Assembly (NCBI RefSeq): GCF_902459465.1
Contig: NC_047065.1
Location: 10,960,170 to 11,024,169 of the forward strand
Source of the DNA: Asterias rubens
Lineage: Eukaryota; Echinodermata; Asteroidea; Forcipulatida; Asteriidae
Direction: 5' to 3'
DNA: 64,000 nt
Made by a program: the position numbers and the translations under genes. Shown here one piece after another: positions 1 to 12,671 of the stretch. The notes under the pieces are model-generated. The model ran no database searches and had not been told where the DNA came from. It worked only from the letters and a program-made list of their open reading frames with translations. Positions within the stretch are counted from its first letter, which is position 1. Each line of letters starts with the position of its first letter.

Positions 1-1178
1 GCAGTAGTCCTGTGATGATCATCTGGGACCAATTTTATTGAGCTGTTTAGGCAGGAAATATTGCTAAAACAGTTCTCTATTATTTTATGCTTGGATCCTT
101 TTTGTGCCTATAAGCAGCTCTATGAAATTTGCCCCTGATGATCTATGTCTTTATATGGTTTGTACTGATGTAGTACATTGTAATTTTCTTTCAGATGATT
201 GTGACGACTGCTTTCCAGCCTGACTACAAGCCACATTCCAGAGGGTGCCTGACTACAAGCCACATCCCAGAGGGTGCCTGACTACAAGCCACATCCCAGA
301 GGGTGCCTGACTACAAGCCACATCCCAGAGGGTGCCTGACTACGAGCCACATCCTTACCATCACTAATTTATTTATAACTCTGCTATTCTAAACAAACTT
401 GTACGTCCTACCCAGTTACTGCTTGCGCAGCGTTGCACACTAACCTAAATCTACTAAGCTCATATCCCAGCATGCTTGCATTGCATGTGACATCTTAATC
501 TCTAACTCTTCACCATCCGTCATTGTTAACACGTCATATAACAACCACGCACACCATTTTTGTACACCTGACAGTCATAAACTTAACATGAATAACTCTG
601 TTTCGAAGTGCACTTTTCTCACTGTTTATGTTTGTCTTTTATTTTCTACAGCGACGGTGAACTGGAACCATCTGCCTGACTACAAGCCTCATCCCCGAGG
701 GTGCATGACTACAAGCCACATCCCAGAGGGTGTCTGACTACAGCCACATCCCAGAGGGTGCCTGACTACAAGCCACAACCCAGAGGGTGCCTGACTACAA
801 GCCACAACCCAGAGGGTGCCTGACTACAAGCCACATCCCAGAGGGTGCCTGACTACAAGCGACATCCCAGAGGGTGCCTGACTACAAGCCACATCCCAGA
901 GGGTGCCTGCCTGGAGGACATCATCCCATGTGATTGAAGCACATCAAACATTGGTAGATGGCTAGAAAATGATCTTGTTAATTCAAGGGGTCTCGGTTTA
1001 ACACTTGGTCCCTCTTAGAAAACATTTTGGTTTAGATCGCCAAATGGTGTTGGAAGTCCCATCCCCTACAAGGTTCCTTTCCTTCGATAAATGCCTTTAA
1101 AAGTGCTTGTGCTCGCCAAGTTTTTTTTGTGGATCTATGAAGAGTTTTATGTCAGTTTAAGCATTTTTTTTCTTTTAA
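1..1178 (+). repeat. Array unit 1 (with module C)
   Basis: Module A is followed by a short minisatellite block, module C at about 355-674, a second block and module D. Both acceptor-like sites (cag before atgattg; acag before cgacgg at ~651) are intact. Its architecture matches units 4 and 10. Confidence 0.85.
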
Positions 1179-2336
1179 GCAGTAGTCCTGTGATGATCAT
1201 CTGGGACCAATTTTATTGAGCTGTTTAGGCAGGAAATATTGCTAAAACAGTTCTCTATTATTTTATGCTTGGATCCTTTTTGTGCCTATAAGCAGCTCTA
1301 TGAAATTTGCCCCTGATGATCTATGTCTTTATATGGTTTGTACTGATGTAGTACATTGTAATTTTCTTTCAGATGATTGTGACGACTGCTTTCCAGCCTG
1401 ACTACAAGCCACATTCCAGAGGGTGCCTGACTACAAGCCACATCCCAGAGGGTGCCTGACTACAAGCCACATCCCAGAGGGTGCCTGACTACAAGCCACA
1501 TCCCAGAGGGTGCCTGACTACGAGCCACATCCCAGAGGGTGCCTGACTACAAGCCACATCACAAAGGGTGCCTGACTACAAGCCACATCCCAGAGGGTGC
1601 CTGACTACAAGCCACATCCCAGAGGGTGCCTGACTACGAGCCACATCCCAGAGGGTGCCTGACTACAAGCCACATCCCAGAGGGTGCCTGGCTACAAGCC
1701 ACATCCCAGAGGGTGCCTGACTACAAGCCACATCCCAGAGGGTGCCTGACTACAAGCCACATCCCAGAGGGTGCCTGACTACAAGCCACATCCCAGAGGG
1801 TGCCTGACTACGAGCCACATCCCAGAGGGTGCCTGACTACAAGCCACATCCCAGAGGGTGCCTGACTACAAGCCACATCCCAGAGGGTGCCTGACTACGA
1901 GCCACATCCCAGAGGGTGCCTGACTACAAGCCACAACCCAGAGGGTGCCTAACTACAAGCCACAACCCAGAGGGTGCCTGACTACAAGCCACATCCCAGA
2001 GGGTGCCTGACTACAAGCCACATCCCAGAGGGTGCCTGACTACAAGCCACATCCCAGAGGGTGCCTGCCTAGAGGACATCATCCCATGTGATTGAAGCAC
2101 ATCAAACATTGGTAGATGGCTAGAAAATGATCTTGTTAATTCAAGGGGTCTCGGTTTAACACTTGGTCCCTCTTAGAAAACATTTTGGTTTAGATCGCCA
2201 AATGGTGTTGGAAGTCCCATCCCCTACAAGGTTCCTTTCCTTCGATAAATGCCTTTAAAAGTGCTTGTGCTCGCCAAGTTTTTTTTGTGGATCTATGAAG
2301 AGTTTTATGTCAGTTTAAGCATTTTTTTTCTTTTAA
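1179..2336 (+). repeat. Array unit 2 (no module C, long minisatellite)
   Basis: Module C is absent and one block of about 23 minisatellite copies runs from ~1397 to ~2069. It carries the private variants catcacaaaggg (~1557) and gcctggctac (~1686), which recur at the same offsets in units 3 and 5. Confidence 0.85.
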
Positions 2337-3949
2337 GCAGTAGTCCTGTGATGATCATCTGGGACCAATTTTATTGAGCTGTTTAGGCAGGAAATATTGC
2401 TAAAACAGTTCTCTATTATTTTATGCTTGGATCCTTTTTGTGCCTATAAGCAGCTCTATGAAATTTGCCCCTGATGATCTATGTCTTTATATGGTTTGTA
2501 CTGATGTAGTACATTGTAATTTTCTTTCAGATGATTGTGACGACTGCTTTCCAGCCTGACTACAAGCCACATTCCAGAGGGTGCCTGACTACAAGCCACA
2601 TCCCAGAGGGTGCCTGACTACAAGCCACATCCCAGAGGGTGCCTGACTACAAGCCACATCCCAGAGGGTGCCTGACTACGAGCCACATCCCAGAGGGTGC
2701 CTGACTACAAGCCACATCACAAAGGGTGCCTGACTACAAGCCACATCCCAGAGGGTGCCTGACTACAAGCCACATCCCAGAGGGTGCCTGACTACGAGCC
2801 ACATCCCAGAGGGTGCCTGACTACAAGCCACATCCCAGAGGGTGCCTGGCTACAAGCCACATCCCAGAGGGTGCCTGACTACAAGCCACATCCCAGAGGG
2901 TGCGTGACTACAAGCCACATCCCAGAGGGTGCCTGACTACAAGCCACATCCCAGAGGGTGCCTGACTACGAGCCACATCCCAGAGGGTGCCTGACTACAA
3001 GCCACATCCCAGAGGGTGTCTGACTACAAGCCACATCCCAGAGGGTGCCTGACTACAAGCCACATCCCAGAGGGTGCCTGACTACAAGCCACATCCATAC
3101 CATCACTAATTTATTTATAACTCTGCTATACTAACCAAACTTGTACGTCCTACCCAGTTACTGCTTGCGCAGCGTTGCACACTAACCTAAATCTACTAAG
3201 CTCATATCCCAGCATGCTTGCATTGCATGTGACATCTTAATCTCTAACTCTTCACCATCCGTCATTGTTAACACGTCATATAACAACCACGCACACCATT
3301 TTTGTACACCTGACAGTCATAAACTTAACATGAATAACTCTGTTTCGAAGTGCACTTTTCTCACTGTTTATGTTTGTCTTTTATTTTCTACAGCGACGGT
3401 GAACTGGAACCATCTGCCTGACTACAAGCCTCATCCCAGAGGGTGCATGACTACAAGCCACATCCCAGAGGGTGCCTGACTACAGCCACATCCCAGAGGG
3501 TGCCTGACTACAAGCCACATCCCAGAGGGTGCCTGACTACGAGCCACAAACCAGAGGTTGCCTGACTACAAGCCACATCCCAGAGGGTGTCTGACTACAA
3601 GCCACATCCCAGATGGTGCCTGACTACAAGCCACATCCCAGAGGGTGCCTGACTACAAGCCACATCCCAGAGGGTGCCTGCCTAGAGGACATCATCCCAT
3701 GTGATTGAAGCACATCAAACATTGGTAGATGGCTAGAAAATGATCTTGTTAATTCAAGGGGTCTCGGTTTAACACTTGGTCCCTCTTAGAAAACATTTTG
3801 GTTTAGATCCCCAAATGGTGTTGGAAGTCCCATCCCCTACAAGGTTCCTTTCCTTCGATAAATGCCTTTATAAGTGCTTGTGCTCGCCAAGTTTTTTTTG
3901 TGGATCTATGAAGAGTTTTATGTCAGTTTAAGCATTTTTTTTCTTTTAA
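2337..3949 (+). repeat. Array unit 3 (long, with module C)
   Basis: At 1613 bp this matches unit 5 in length. The long first block carries the catcacaaaggg variant 378 bp from the unit start, exactly as in unit 2. Module C starts near 3096. Confidence 0.85.
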
Positions 3950-5126
3950 GCAGTAGTCCTGTGATGATCATCTGGGACCAATTTTATTGAGCTGTTTAGG
4001 CAGGAAATATTGCTAAAACAGTTCTCTATTATTTTATGCTCGGATCTTTTTGTGCCTATAAGCAGCTCTATGAAATTTGCCCCTGATGATCTATGTCTTT
4101 ATATGGTTTGTACTGATGTCGTACATTGTAATTTTCTTTCAGATGATTGTGACGACTGCTTTACAGCCTGACTACAAGCCACATTCCAGAGGGTGCCTGA
4201 CTGCAAGCCACATCCCAGAGGGTGCCTGACTACAAGCCACATCCCAGAGGGTGCCTGACTACAAGCCACATCCTTACCATCACTAATTTATTTATAACTC
4301 TGCTATTCTAACCAAACTTGTACGTCCTACCCAGTTACTGCTTGCGCAGCGTTGCACACTAACCTAAATCTACTAAGCTCATATCCCAGCATGCTTGCAT
4401 TGCATGTGACATCTTAATCTCTAACTCTTCACCATCCGTCATTGTTAACACGTCATATAACAACCACGCACACCATTTTTGTACACCTGACAGTCATAAA
4501 CTTAACATGAATAACTCTGTTTCGAAGTGCACTTTTCTCACTGTTTATGTTTGTCTTTTATTTTCTACAGCGACGGTGAACTGGAACCATCTGCCTGACT
4601 ACAAGCCTCATCCCAGAGGGTGCATGACTACAAGCCACATCCCAGAGGGTGCCTGACTACAGCCACATCCCAGAGGGTGCCTGACTACAAGCCACAACCC
4701 AGAGGGTGCCTGACTACAAGCCACAACCCAGAGGGTGCCTGACTACAAGCCACATCCCAGAGGGTGCCTGACTACAAGCCACATCCCAGAGGGTGCCTGA
4801 CTACAAGCCACATCCCAGAGGGTGCCTGACTACAAGCCACATCCCAGAGGGTGCCTGCCTAGAGGACATCATCCCATGTGATTGAAGCACATCAAACATT
4901 GGTAGATGGCTAGAAAATGATCTTGTTAATTCAAGGGGTCTCGGTTTAACACTTGGTCCCTCTTAGAAAACATGTTGGTTTAGATCCCCAAATGGTGTTG
5001 GAAGTCCCATCCCCTACAAGGTTCCTTTCCTTCGATAAATGCCTTTAAAAGTGCTTGTCCTAGCCAAGTTTTTTTTGTGGATCTATGAAGAGTTTTATGT
5101 CAGTTTAAGCATTTTTTTTCTTTTAA
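3950..5126 (+). repeat. Array unit 4 (with module C)
   Basis: Short first block, then module C from ~4273. The exon-like 24-mer ends ctttACAG instead of ctttCCAG, a change shared with unit 10 (~11238). Confidence 0.85.
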
Positions 5127-6739
5127 GCAGTAGTCCTGTGATGATCATCTGGGACCAATTTTATTGAGCTGTTTAGGCAGGAAATATTGCTAAAACAGTT
5201 CTCTATTATTTTATGCTTGGATCCTTTTTGTGCCTATAAGCAGCTCTATGAAATTTGCCCCTGATGATCTATGTCTTTATATGGTTTGTACTGATGTAGT
5301 ACATTGTAATTTTCTTTCAGATGATTGTGACGACTGCTTTCCAGCCTGACTACAAGCCACATCCCAGAGGGTGCCTGACTACAAGCCACATCCCAGAGGG
5401 TGCCTGACTACAAGCCACATCCCAGAGGGTGCCTGACTACAAGCCACATCCCAGAGGGTGCCTGACTACGAGCCACATCCCAGAGGGTGCCTGACTACAA
5501 GCCACATCACAAAGGGTGCCTGACTACAAGCCACATCCCAGAGGGTGCCTGACTACAAGCCACATCCCAGAGGGTGCCTGACTACCAGCCACATCCCAGA
5601 GGGTGCCTGACTACAAGCCACATCCCAGAGGGTGCCTGGCTACAAGCCACATCCCAGAGGGTGCCTGACTACAAGCCACATCCCAGAGGGTGCGTGACTA
5701 CAAGCCACATCCCAGAGGGTGCCTGACTACAAGCCACATCCCAGAGAGTGCCTGACTACGAGCCACATCCCAGAGGGTGTCTGACTACAAGCCACATCCC
5801 AGAGGGTGCCTGACTACAAGCCACATCCCAGAGGGTGCCTGACTACAAGCCACATCCTTACCATCACTAATTTATTTATAACTCTGCTATACTAACCAAA
5901 CTTGTACGTCCTACCCAGTTACTGCTTGCGCAGCGTTGCACACTAACCTAAATCTACTAAGCTCATATCCCAGCATGCTTGCATTGCATGTGACATCTTA
6001 ATCTCTAACTCTACACCATCCGTCATTGTTAACACGTCATATAACAACCACGCCACCATTTTTGTACACCTGACAGTCATAAACTTAACATGAATAACTC
6101 TGTTTCGAAGTGCACTTTTCTCACTGTTTATGTTTGTCTTTTATTTTCTACGGCGACGGTGAACTGGAACCATCTGCCTGACTACAAGCCTCATCCCAGA
6201 GGGTGCATGACTACAAGCCACATCCCAGAGGGTGCCTGACTACGAGCCACATCCCAGAGGGTGCCTGACTACAAGCCACATCCCAGAGGGTGCCTGACTA
6301 CAAGCCACATCCCAGAGGGTGCCTGACTACGAGCCACATCCCAGAGGGTGCCTGACTACAAGCCACATCCCAGAGGGTGTCTGACTACAAGCCACATCCC
6401 AGAGGGTGCCTGACTACAAGCCACATCCCAGAGGGTGCCTGACTACAAGCCACATCCCAGAGGGTGCCTGCCTAGAGGAAATCATCCCATGTGATTGAAG
6501 CACATCAAACATTGGTAGATGGCTAGAAAATGATCTTGTTAATTCCAGGGGTCTCGGTTTAACACTTGGTCCCTCTTAGAAAACATCTTGGTTTAGATCC
6601 CCAAATGGTGTTTGAAGTCCCATCCCCCACAAGGTTCCTTTCCTTCGATAAATGCCTTTAAAAGTGCTTGTGCTAGCCAAGTTTTTTTTGTGGATCTATG
6701 AAGAGTTTTATGTAAGTTTAAGCATTTTTTTTCTTTTAA
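5127..6739 (+). repeat. Array unit 5 (long, with module C, second acceptor lost)
   Basis: Same length and variant order as unit 3. The module C acceptor is ctacGG instead of ctacAG (~6150), which would remove the splice site. Confidence 0.85.
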
Positions 6740-7946
6740 GCAGTAGTCCTGTGATGATCATCTGGGACCAATTTTATTGAGCTGTTTAGGCAGGAAATAT
6801 TGCTAAAACAGTTCTCTATTATTTTATGCTTGGATCCTTTTTGTGCCTATAAGCAGCTCTATGAAATTTGCCCCTGATGATCTATGTCTTTATATGGTTT
6901 GTACTGATGTAGTACATTGTAATTTTCTTTCAGATGATTGTGACGACTGCTTTCCAGCCTGACTACAAGCCACATCCAGAGGGTGCCTGACTACAAGCCA
7001 CATCCCAGAGGGTGCCTGACTACAAGCCACATCCCAGAGGGTGCCTGACTACAAGCCACATCCTTACCATCACTAATTTATTTATAACTCTGCTATACTA
7101 ACCAAACTTGTACGTCCTACCCAGTTACTGCTTGCGCAGCGTTGCACACTAACCTAAATCTACTAAGCTCATATCCCAGCATGCTTGCATTGCATGTGAC
7201 ATCTTAATCTCTAACTCTACACCATCCGTCATTGTTAACACGTCATATAACAACCACGCACACCATTTTTGTACACCTGACAGTCATAAACTTAACATGA
7301 ATAACTCTGTTTCGAAGTGCACTTTTCTCACTGTTTATGTTTGTCTTTTATTTTCTACGGCGACGGTGAACTGGAACCATCTGCCTGACTACAAGCCTCA
7401 TCCCAGAGGGTGCATGACTACAAGCCACATCCCAGAGGGTGCCTGACTACGAGCCACATCCCAGAGGGTGCCTGACTACAAGCCACATCCCAGAGGGTGC
7501 CTGACTACAAGCCACATCCCAGAGGGTGCCTGACTACGAGCCACATCCCAGAGGGTGCCTGACTACAAGCCACATCCCAGAGGGTGTCTGACTACAAGCC
7601 ACATCCCAGAGGGTGCCTGACTACAAGCCACATCCCAGAGGGTGCCTGACTACAAGCCACATCCCAGAGGGTGCCTGCCTAGAGGACATCATCCCATGTG
7701 ATTGAAGCACATCAAACATTGGTAGATGGCTAGAAAATGATCTTGTTAATTCAAGGGGTCTCGGTTTAACACTTGGTCCCTCTTAGAAAACATGTTGGTT
7801 TAGATCCCCAAATGGTGTTGGAAGTCCCATCCCCTACAAGGTTCCTTTCCTTCGATAAATGCCTTTAAAAGTGCTTGTCCTAGCCAAGTTTTTTTTGTGG
7901 ATCTATGAAGAGTTTTATGTCAGTTTAAGCATTTTTTTTCTTTTAA
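6740..7946 (+). repeat. Array unit 6 (with module C, second acceptor lost)
   Basis: Short first block and module C from ~7063. The module C acceptor carries the same ctacGG change (~7357) as unit 5. Confidence 0.85.
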
Positions 7947-8756
7947 GCAGTAGTCCTGTGATGATCATCTGGGACCAATTTTATTGAGCTGTTTAGGCAG
8001 AAAATATTGCTAAAACAGTTCTCTATTATTTTATGCTTGGATCCTTTTTGTGCCTATAAGCAGCTCTATGAAATTTGCCCCTGATGATCTATGTCTTTAT
8101 ATGGTTTGTACTGATGTAGTACATTGTAATTTTCTTTCAAATGATTGTGACGACTGCTTTCCAGCCTGACTACAAGCCACATCCCAGAGGGTGCCTGACT
8201 ACAAGCCACATCCCAGAGGGTGCCTGACTACGAGCCACGCCCCAGAGGGTGCCTGACTACAAGCCACATCCCAGAGGGTGCCTGACTACAAGCCACATCC
8301 CAGAGGGTGCCTGACTACAAGCCACATCCCAGAGGGTGCCTGACTACAAGCCACATCCCAGAGGGTGCCTGACTACAAGCCACATCCCAGAGGGTTCCTG
8401 ACTACAAGCCACATCCCAGAGGGTGCCTGACTACAAGCCACATCCCAGAGGGTGCCTGACTACAAGCCACATCCCAGAGGGTGCCTGCCTAGAGGACATC
8501 ATCCCATGTGATTGAAGCACATCAAACATTGGTAGATGGCTAGAAAATGATCTTGTTAATTCAAGGGGTCTCGGTTTAACACTTGGTCCCTCTTAGAAAA
8601 CATGTTGGTTTAGATCCCCAAATGGTGTTGGAAGTCCCATCCCCTACAAGGTTCCTTTCCTTCGATAAATGCCTTTAAAAGTGCTTGTCCTAGCCAAGTT
8701 TTTTTTGTGGATCTATGAAGAGTTTTATGTCAGTTTAAGCATTTTTTTTCTTTTAA
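7947..8756 (+). repeat. Array unit 7 (short, no module C, first acceptor lost)
   Basis: The shortest unit at 810 bp. The module A acceptor reads tttctttcAA (~8140) rather than tttctttcAG, so the first splice site is broken. Module C is missing. Confidence 0.85.
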
Positions 8757-9958
8757 GCAGTAGTCCTGTGATGATCATCTGGGACCAATTTTATTGAGCT
8801 GTTTAGGCAGAAATATTGCTAAAACAGTTCTCTATTATTTTATGCTTGGATCCTTTTTGTGCCTATAAGCAGCTCTATGAAATTTGCCCCTGATGATCTA
8901 TGTCTTTATATGGTTTGTACTGATGTAGTACATTGTAATTTTCTTTCAGATGATTGTGACGACTGCTTTCCAGCCTGACTACAAGCCACATCCCAGAGGG
9001 TGCCTGACTACAAGCCACATCCCAGAGGGTGCCTGACTACAAGCCACATCCCAGAGGGTGCCTGACTAAGAGCCACATCCCAGAGGGTGCCTGACTACAA
9101 GCCCCATCCCAGAGGGTGCCTGACTACAAGCCACAACCCAGAGGGTGCCTGTACGTCCTACCCAGTTACTGCTTGCGCAGCGTTGCACACTAACCTAAAT
9201 CTACTAAGCTCATATCCCAGCATGCTTGCATTGCATGTGACATCTTAATCTCTAACTCTACACCATCCGTCATTGTCAACACGTCATATAACAACCACGC
9301 ACACCATTTTTGTACACCTGACAGTCATAAACTTAACATGAATAACTCTGTTTCGAAGTGCACTTTTCTCACTGTTTATGTTTGTCTTTTATTTTCTACG
9401 GCGACGGTGAACTAGAACCATCTGCCTGACTACAAGCCACATCCCAGAGGGTGCCTGACTACAAGCCACATCCCAGAGGGTGCCTGACTACGAGCCACAT
9501 CCCAGAGGGTGCCTGACTACAAGCCACATCCCAGAGGGTGCCTGACTACAAGCCACATCCCAGAGGGTGCCTGACTACAAGCCACATCCCAGAGGGTGCC
9601 TGACTACAAGCCACATCCCAGAGGGTGCCTGACTACAAGCCACATCCCAGAGGGTGCCTGACCACAAGCCACATCCCAGAGGGTGCCTGCCTAGAGGACA
9701 TCATCCCATGTGATTGAAGCACATCAAACATTGGTAGATGGCTAGAAAATGATCTTGTTAATTCAAGGGGTCTCGGTTTAACACTTGGTCCCTCTTAGAA
9801 ACCATGTTGGTTTAGATCCCCAAATGGTGTTGGAAGTCCCATCCCCTACAAGGTTCCTTTCTTTCGATAAATGCCTTTAAAAGTGCTTGTCCTAGCCAAG
9901 TTTTTTTTGTGGATCTATGAAGAGTTTTATGTCAGTTTAAGCATTTTTTTGGGTTTAA
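8757..9958 (+). repeat. Array unit 8 (5'-truncated module C)
   Basis: The minisatellite passes directly into module C at gtacgtcctacccag (~9151), skipping its first ~60 bp. The module C acceptor is again ctacGG (~9399). Confidence 0.85.
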
Positions 9959-11025
9959 GCAGTAGTCCAGTGATGATCATCTGGGACCAATTTTATTGAG
10001 CTGTTTAGGCAGGAAATATTGCTAAAACAGTTCTCTATTATTTTATGCTCGGATCATTTTGTGCCTATGAACAGCTCTATGAAATTTGCCCCTGATGATC
10101 TATGTCTTTATATGGTTTGTACTGATGTAGTACATTGTAATTTTTTTTCAGATGATTGTGACGACTGCTTTGGTGCCTGACTACAAGCCACATCCCAGAG
10201 GGTGCCTGACTACAAGCCACATCCTTACCATCACTAATTTATTTATAACTCTGCTATACTAACCAAACTTGTACGTCCTACCCAGTTACTGCTTGCGCAG
10301 CGTTGCACACTAACCTAAATCTACTAAGCTCATATCCCAGCATGCTTGCATTGCATGTGACATCTTAATCTCTAACTCTACACCATCCGTCATTGTCAAC
10401 ACGTCATATAACAACCACGCACACCATAGGGTGCCTGACTACAAGCCACATCCCAGAGGGTGCCTGACTACAAGCCACATCCCAGAGGGTGCCTGACTAC
10501 AAGCCACATCCCAGAGGGTGCCTGGCTACAAGCCACATCCCAGAGGGTGCCTGACTACAAGCCACATCCCAGAGGGTGCCTGACTACAAGCCACATCCCA
10601 GAGGGTGCCTGACTACGAGCCACATCCCAGAGGGTGCCTGACTACAAGCCACATCCCAGAGGGTGCCTGACTACAAGCCACATCCCAGAGGGTGTCTGAC
10701 TACAAGCCACATCCCAGAGGGTGCCTGACTACAAGCCACATCCCAGAGGGTGCCTGCCTAGAGGACATCATCCCATGTGATTGAAGCACATCAAACATTG
10801 GTAGATGAATAGAAAATGATCTTGTTAATTCAAGGGGTCTCGGTTTAACACTTGGTCCCTCTTAGAAAACATTTTGGTTTAGATCCCCAAATGGTGTTGG
10901 AAGTCCCATCCCCTACAAGGTTCCTTTCCTTCGATAAATGCCTTTAAAAGTGCTTGTGCTCGCCAAGTTTTTTTTGTGGATCTATGAAGAGTTTTATGTC
11001 AGTTTAAGCATTTTTTTTCTTTTAA
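9959..11025 (+). repeat. Array unit 9 (3'-truncated module C)
   Basis: The exon-like 24-mer is clipped (gactgctttggtgcctg at ~10167). Module C begins near 10226 but breaks off at cacaccat (~10428) into minisatellite, losing its acceptor. The unit preceding it ends module D with the variant ttttttgggtttaag. Confidence 0.85.
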
Positions 11026-12344
11026 GCAGTAGTCCTGTGATGATCATCTGGGACCAATTTTATTGAGCTGTTTAGGCAGGAAATATTGCTAAAACAGTTC
11101 TCTATTATTTTATGCTCGGATCTTTTTGTGCCTATAAGCAGCTCTATGAAATTTGCCCCTGATGATCTATGTCTTTATATGGTTTGTACTGATGTAGTAC
11201 ATTGTAATTTTCTTTCAGATGATTGTGACGACTGCTTTACAGCCTGACTACAAGCCACATTCCAGAGGGTGCCTGACTACAAGCCACATCCCAGAGGGTG
11301 CCTGACTACAAGCCACATCCCAGAGGGTGCCTGACTACAAGCCACATCCTTACCATCACTAATTTATTTATAACTCTGCTATACTAACCAAACTTGTACG
11401 TCCTACCCAGTTACTGCTTGCGCAGCGTTGCACACTAACCTAAATCTACTAAGCTCATATCCCAGCATGCTTGCATTGCATGTGACATCTTAATCTCTAA
11501 CTCTACACCATCCGTCATTGTTAACACGTCATATAACAACCACGCACACCATTTTTGTACACCTGACAGTCATAAACTTAACATGAATAACTCTGTTTCG
11601 AAGTGCACTTTTCTCACTGTTTATGTTTGTCTTTTATTTTCTACAGCGACGGTGAACTGGAACCATCTGCCTGACTACAAGCCTCATCCCAGAGGGTGCA
11701 TGACTACAAGCCACATCCCAGAGGGTGCCTGACTACAGCCACATCCCAGAGGGTGCCTGACTACAAGCCACATCCCAGAGGGTGCCTGACTACAAGCCAC
11801 AACCCAGGGGGTGCCTGACTACAAGCCACATCCCAGAGGGTGCCTGACTACAAGCCACATCCCAGAGGGTGCCTGACTACAAGCCACATCCCAGAGGGTG
11901 CCTGACTACAAGCCACATCCCAGAGGGTGCCTGACTACGAGCCACATCTCAGAGGGTGCCTGACTACAAGCCACAACCCAGAGGGTGCCTGACTACAAGC
12001 CACATCCCAGAGGGTGCCTGACTACAAGCCACATCCCAGAGGGTGCCTGACTACAAGCCACATCCCAGAGGGTGCCTGCCTAGAGGACATCATCCCATGT
12101 GATTGAAGCACATCAAACATTGGTAGATGGCTAGAAAATGATCTTGTTAATTCAAGGGGTCTCGGTTTAACACTTGGTCCCTCTTAGAAAACATCTTGGT
12201 TTAGACCCCCAAATGGTGTTGGAGATCCCATCCCCTACAAGGTTCCTTTCCTTCGATACATGCCTTTAAAAGTGCTTGTCCTAGCCAAGTTTTTTTTGTG
12301 GATCTATGAGTTTTATGTCAGTTTAAGCATTTTTTTTCTTTTAA
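11026..12344 (+). repeat. Array unit 10 (with module C)
   Basis: The last complete unit. Module C lies at about 11349-11670 with an intact tctacag acceptor. Module D has small private changes (gagatccc; a deletion in atctatgagtttta). Confidence 0.85.
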
Positions 12345-12541
12345 GCAGTAGTCCTGTGATGATCATCTGGGACCAATTTTATTGAGCTGTTTTTTAGGCA
12401 GAAAATATTGCTAAAACAGTTCTCTATTATTTTATGCTTGGATCCTTTTTGTGCCTATAAGCAGCTCTATGAAATTTGCCCCTGATGATCTATGTCTTTA
12501 TATGGTTTGTACTGATGTAGTACATTGTAATTTTCTTTCAG

Positions 12542-12671
12542 ATGATTGTGACGACTGCTTTCCAGCCATCCCGTCAACATGGACCATGAAGATGTGACAT
12601 CACAGTACAGAGAGAGAGATACATCATGGCTTGAGGCAGCTACATACCAGGGTCCCAAATGGAATTTGAAG
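12542..12671 (+). other. Candidate penultimate exon at the edge of the array
   Basis: Acceptor ttttctttcag ends at 12541 and donor AAG|GTAAAATG follows 12671, giving a 130-bp exon. Its first 24 nt are the sequence repeated in every array unit; the rest is single-copy. All three frames close quickly. The longest plausible reading is an acidic Cys-containing tail (DDCDDCFPAIPSTWTMKM then stop) that needs one base from an upstream exon. It is therefore either the C-terminal end plus 3' UTR of a gene lying before the window, or a non-coding transcript. Confidence 0.45.

Larger units (their letters stand above)
222..12078 (+). repeat. 29-bp minisatellite blocks inside the array
   Basis: The unit reads gactacaagccacatccc followed by agagggtgcct, 29 bp in all (for example starts at 251 and 280). 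By hand I estimate around 170 copies in about 18 blocks. Recurrent variants are tacGAGcc, acaACCCag and catcACAAAggg. Because 29 is not divisible by 3, a tract cycles through all three frames and meets an in-frame TGA about every 87 bp, so it cannot encode a long protein repeat. There are no spacers between copies. Blocks always begin right after ctttccag/ctttacag or after accatctg, and most end at the start of module D. Confidence 0.95.
1..12660 (+). repeat. Higher-order tandem array of exon-like units with a 29-bp minisatellite
   Basis: Ten complete units start with gcagtagtcctgtgatgatc at 1, 1179, 2337, 3950, 5127, 6740, 7947, 8757, 9959 and 11026; an eleventh, partial unit starts at 12345. 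Each unit has module A (~215 bp ending in the acceptor-like ttttctttcag), then 24 nt (atgattgtgacg to ctttccag), then a 29-bp minisatellite. Most have module C (~320 bp ending in tttattttctacag and cgacggtgaactgg) and a second minisatellite, then module D (~270 bp from cctagaggacatc). Unit lengths run from 810 to 1613 bp, mainly from minisatellite copy number and presence of module C. The last copy passes straight into single-copy exon sequence, so the array probably grew from a real exon with its flanking introns. Module sequence is nearly identical between units, which implies recent expansion or homogenisation. Confidence 0.95.

Noticed and set aside
222..12078. 29-bp repeats as a CRISPR array
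   Set aside because: Copies are directly adjacent with no spacers, the host is clearly eukaryotic and no cas genes are present.
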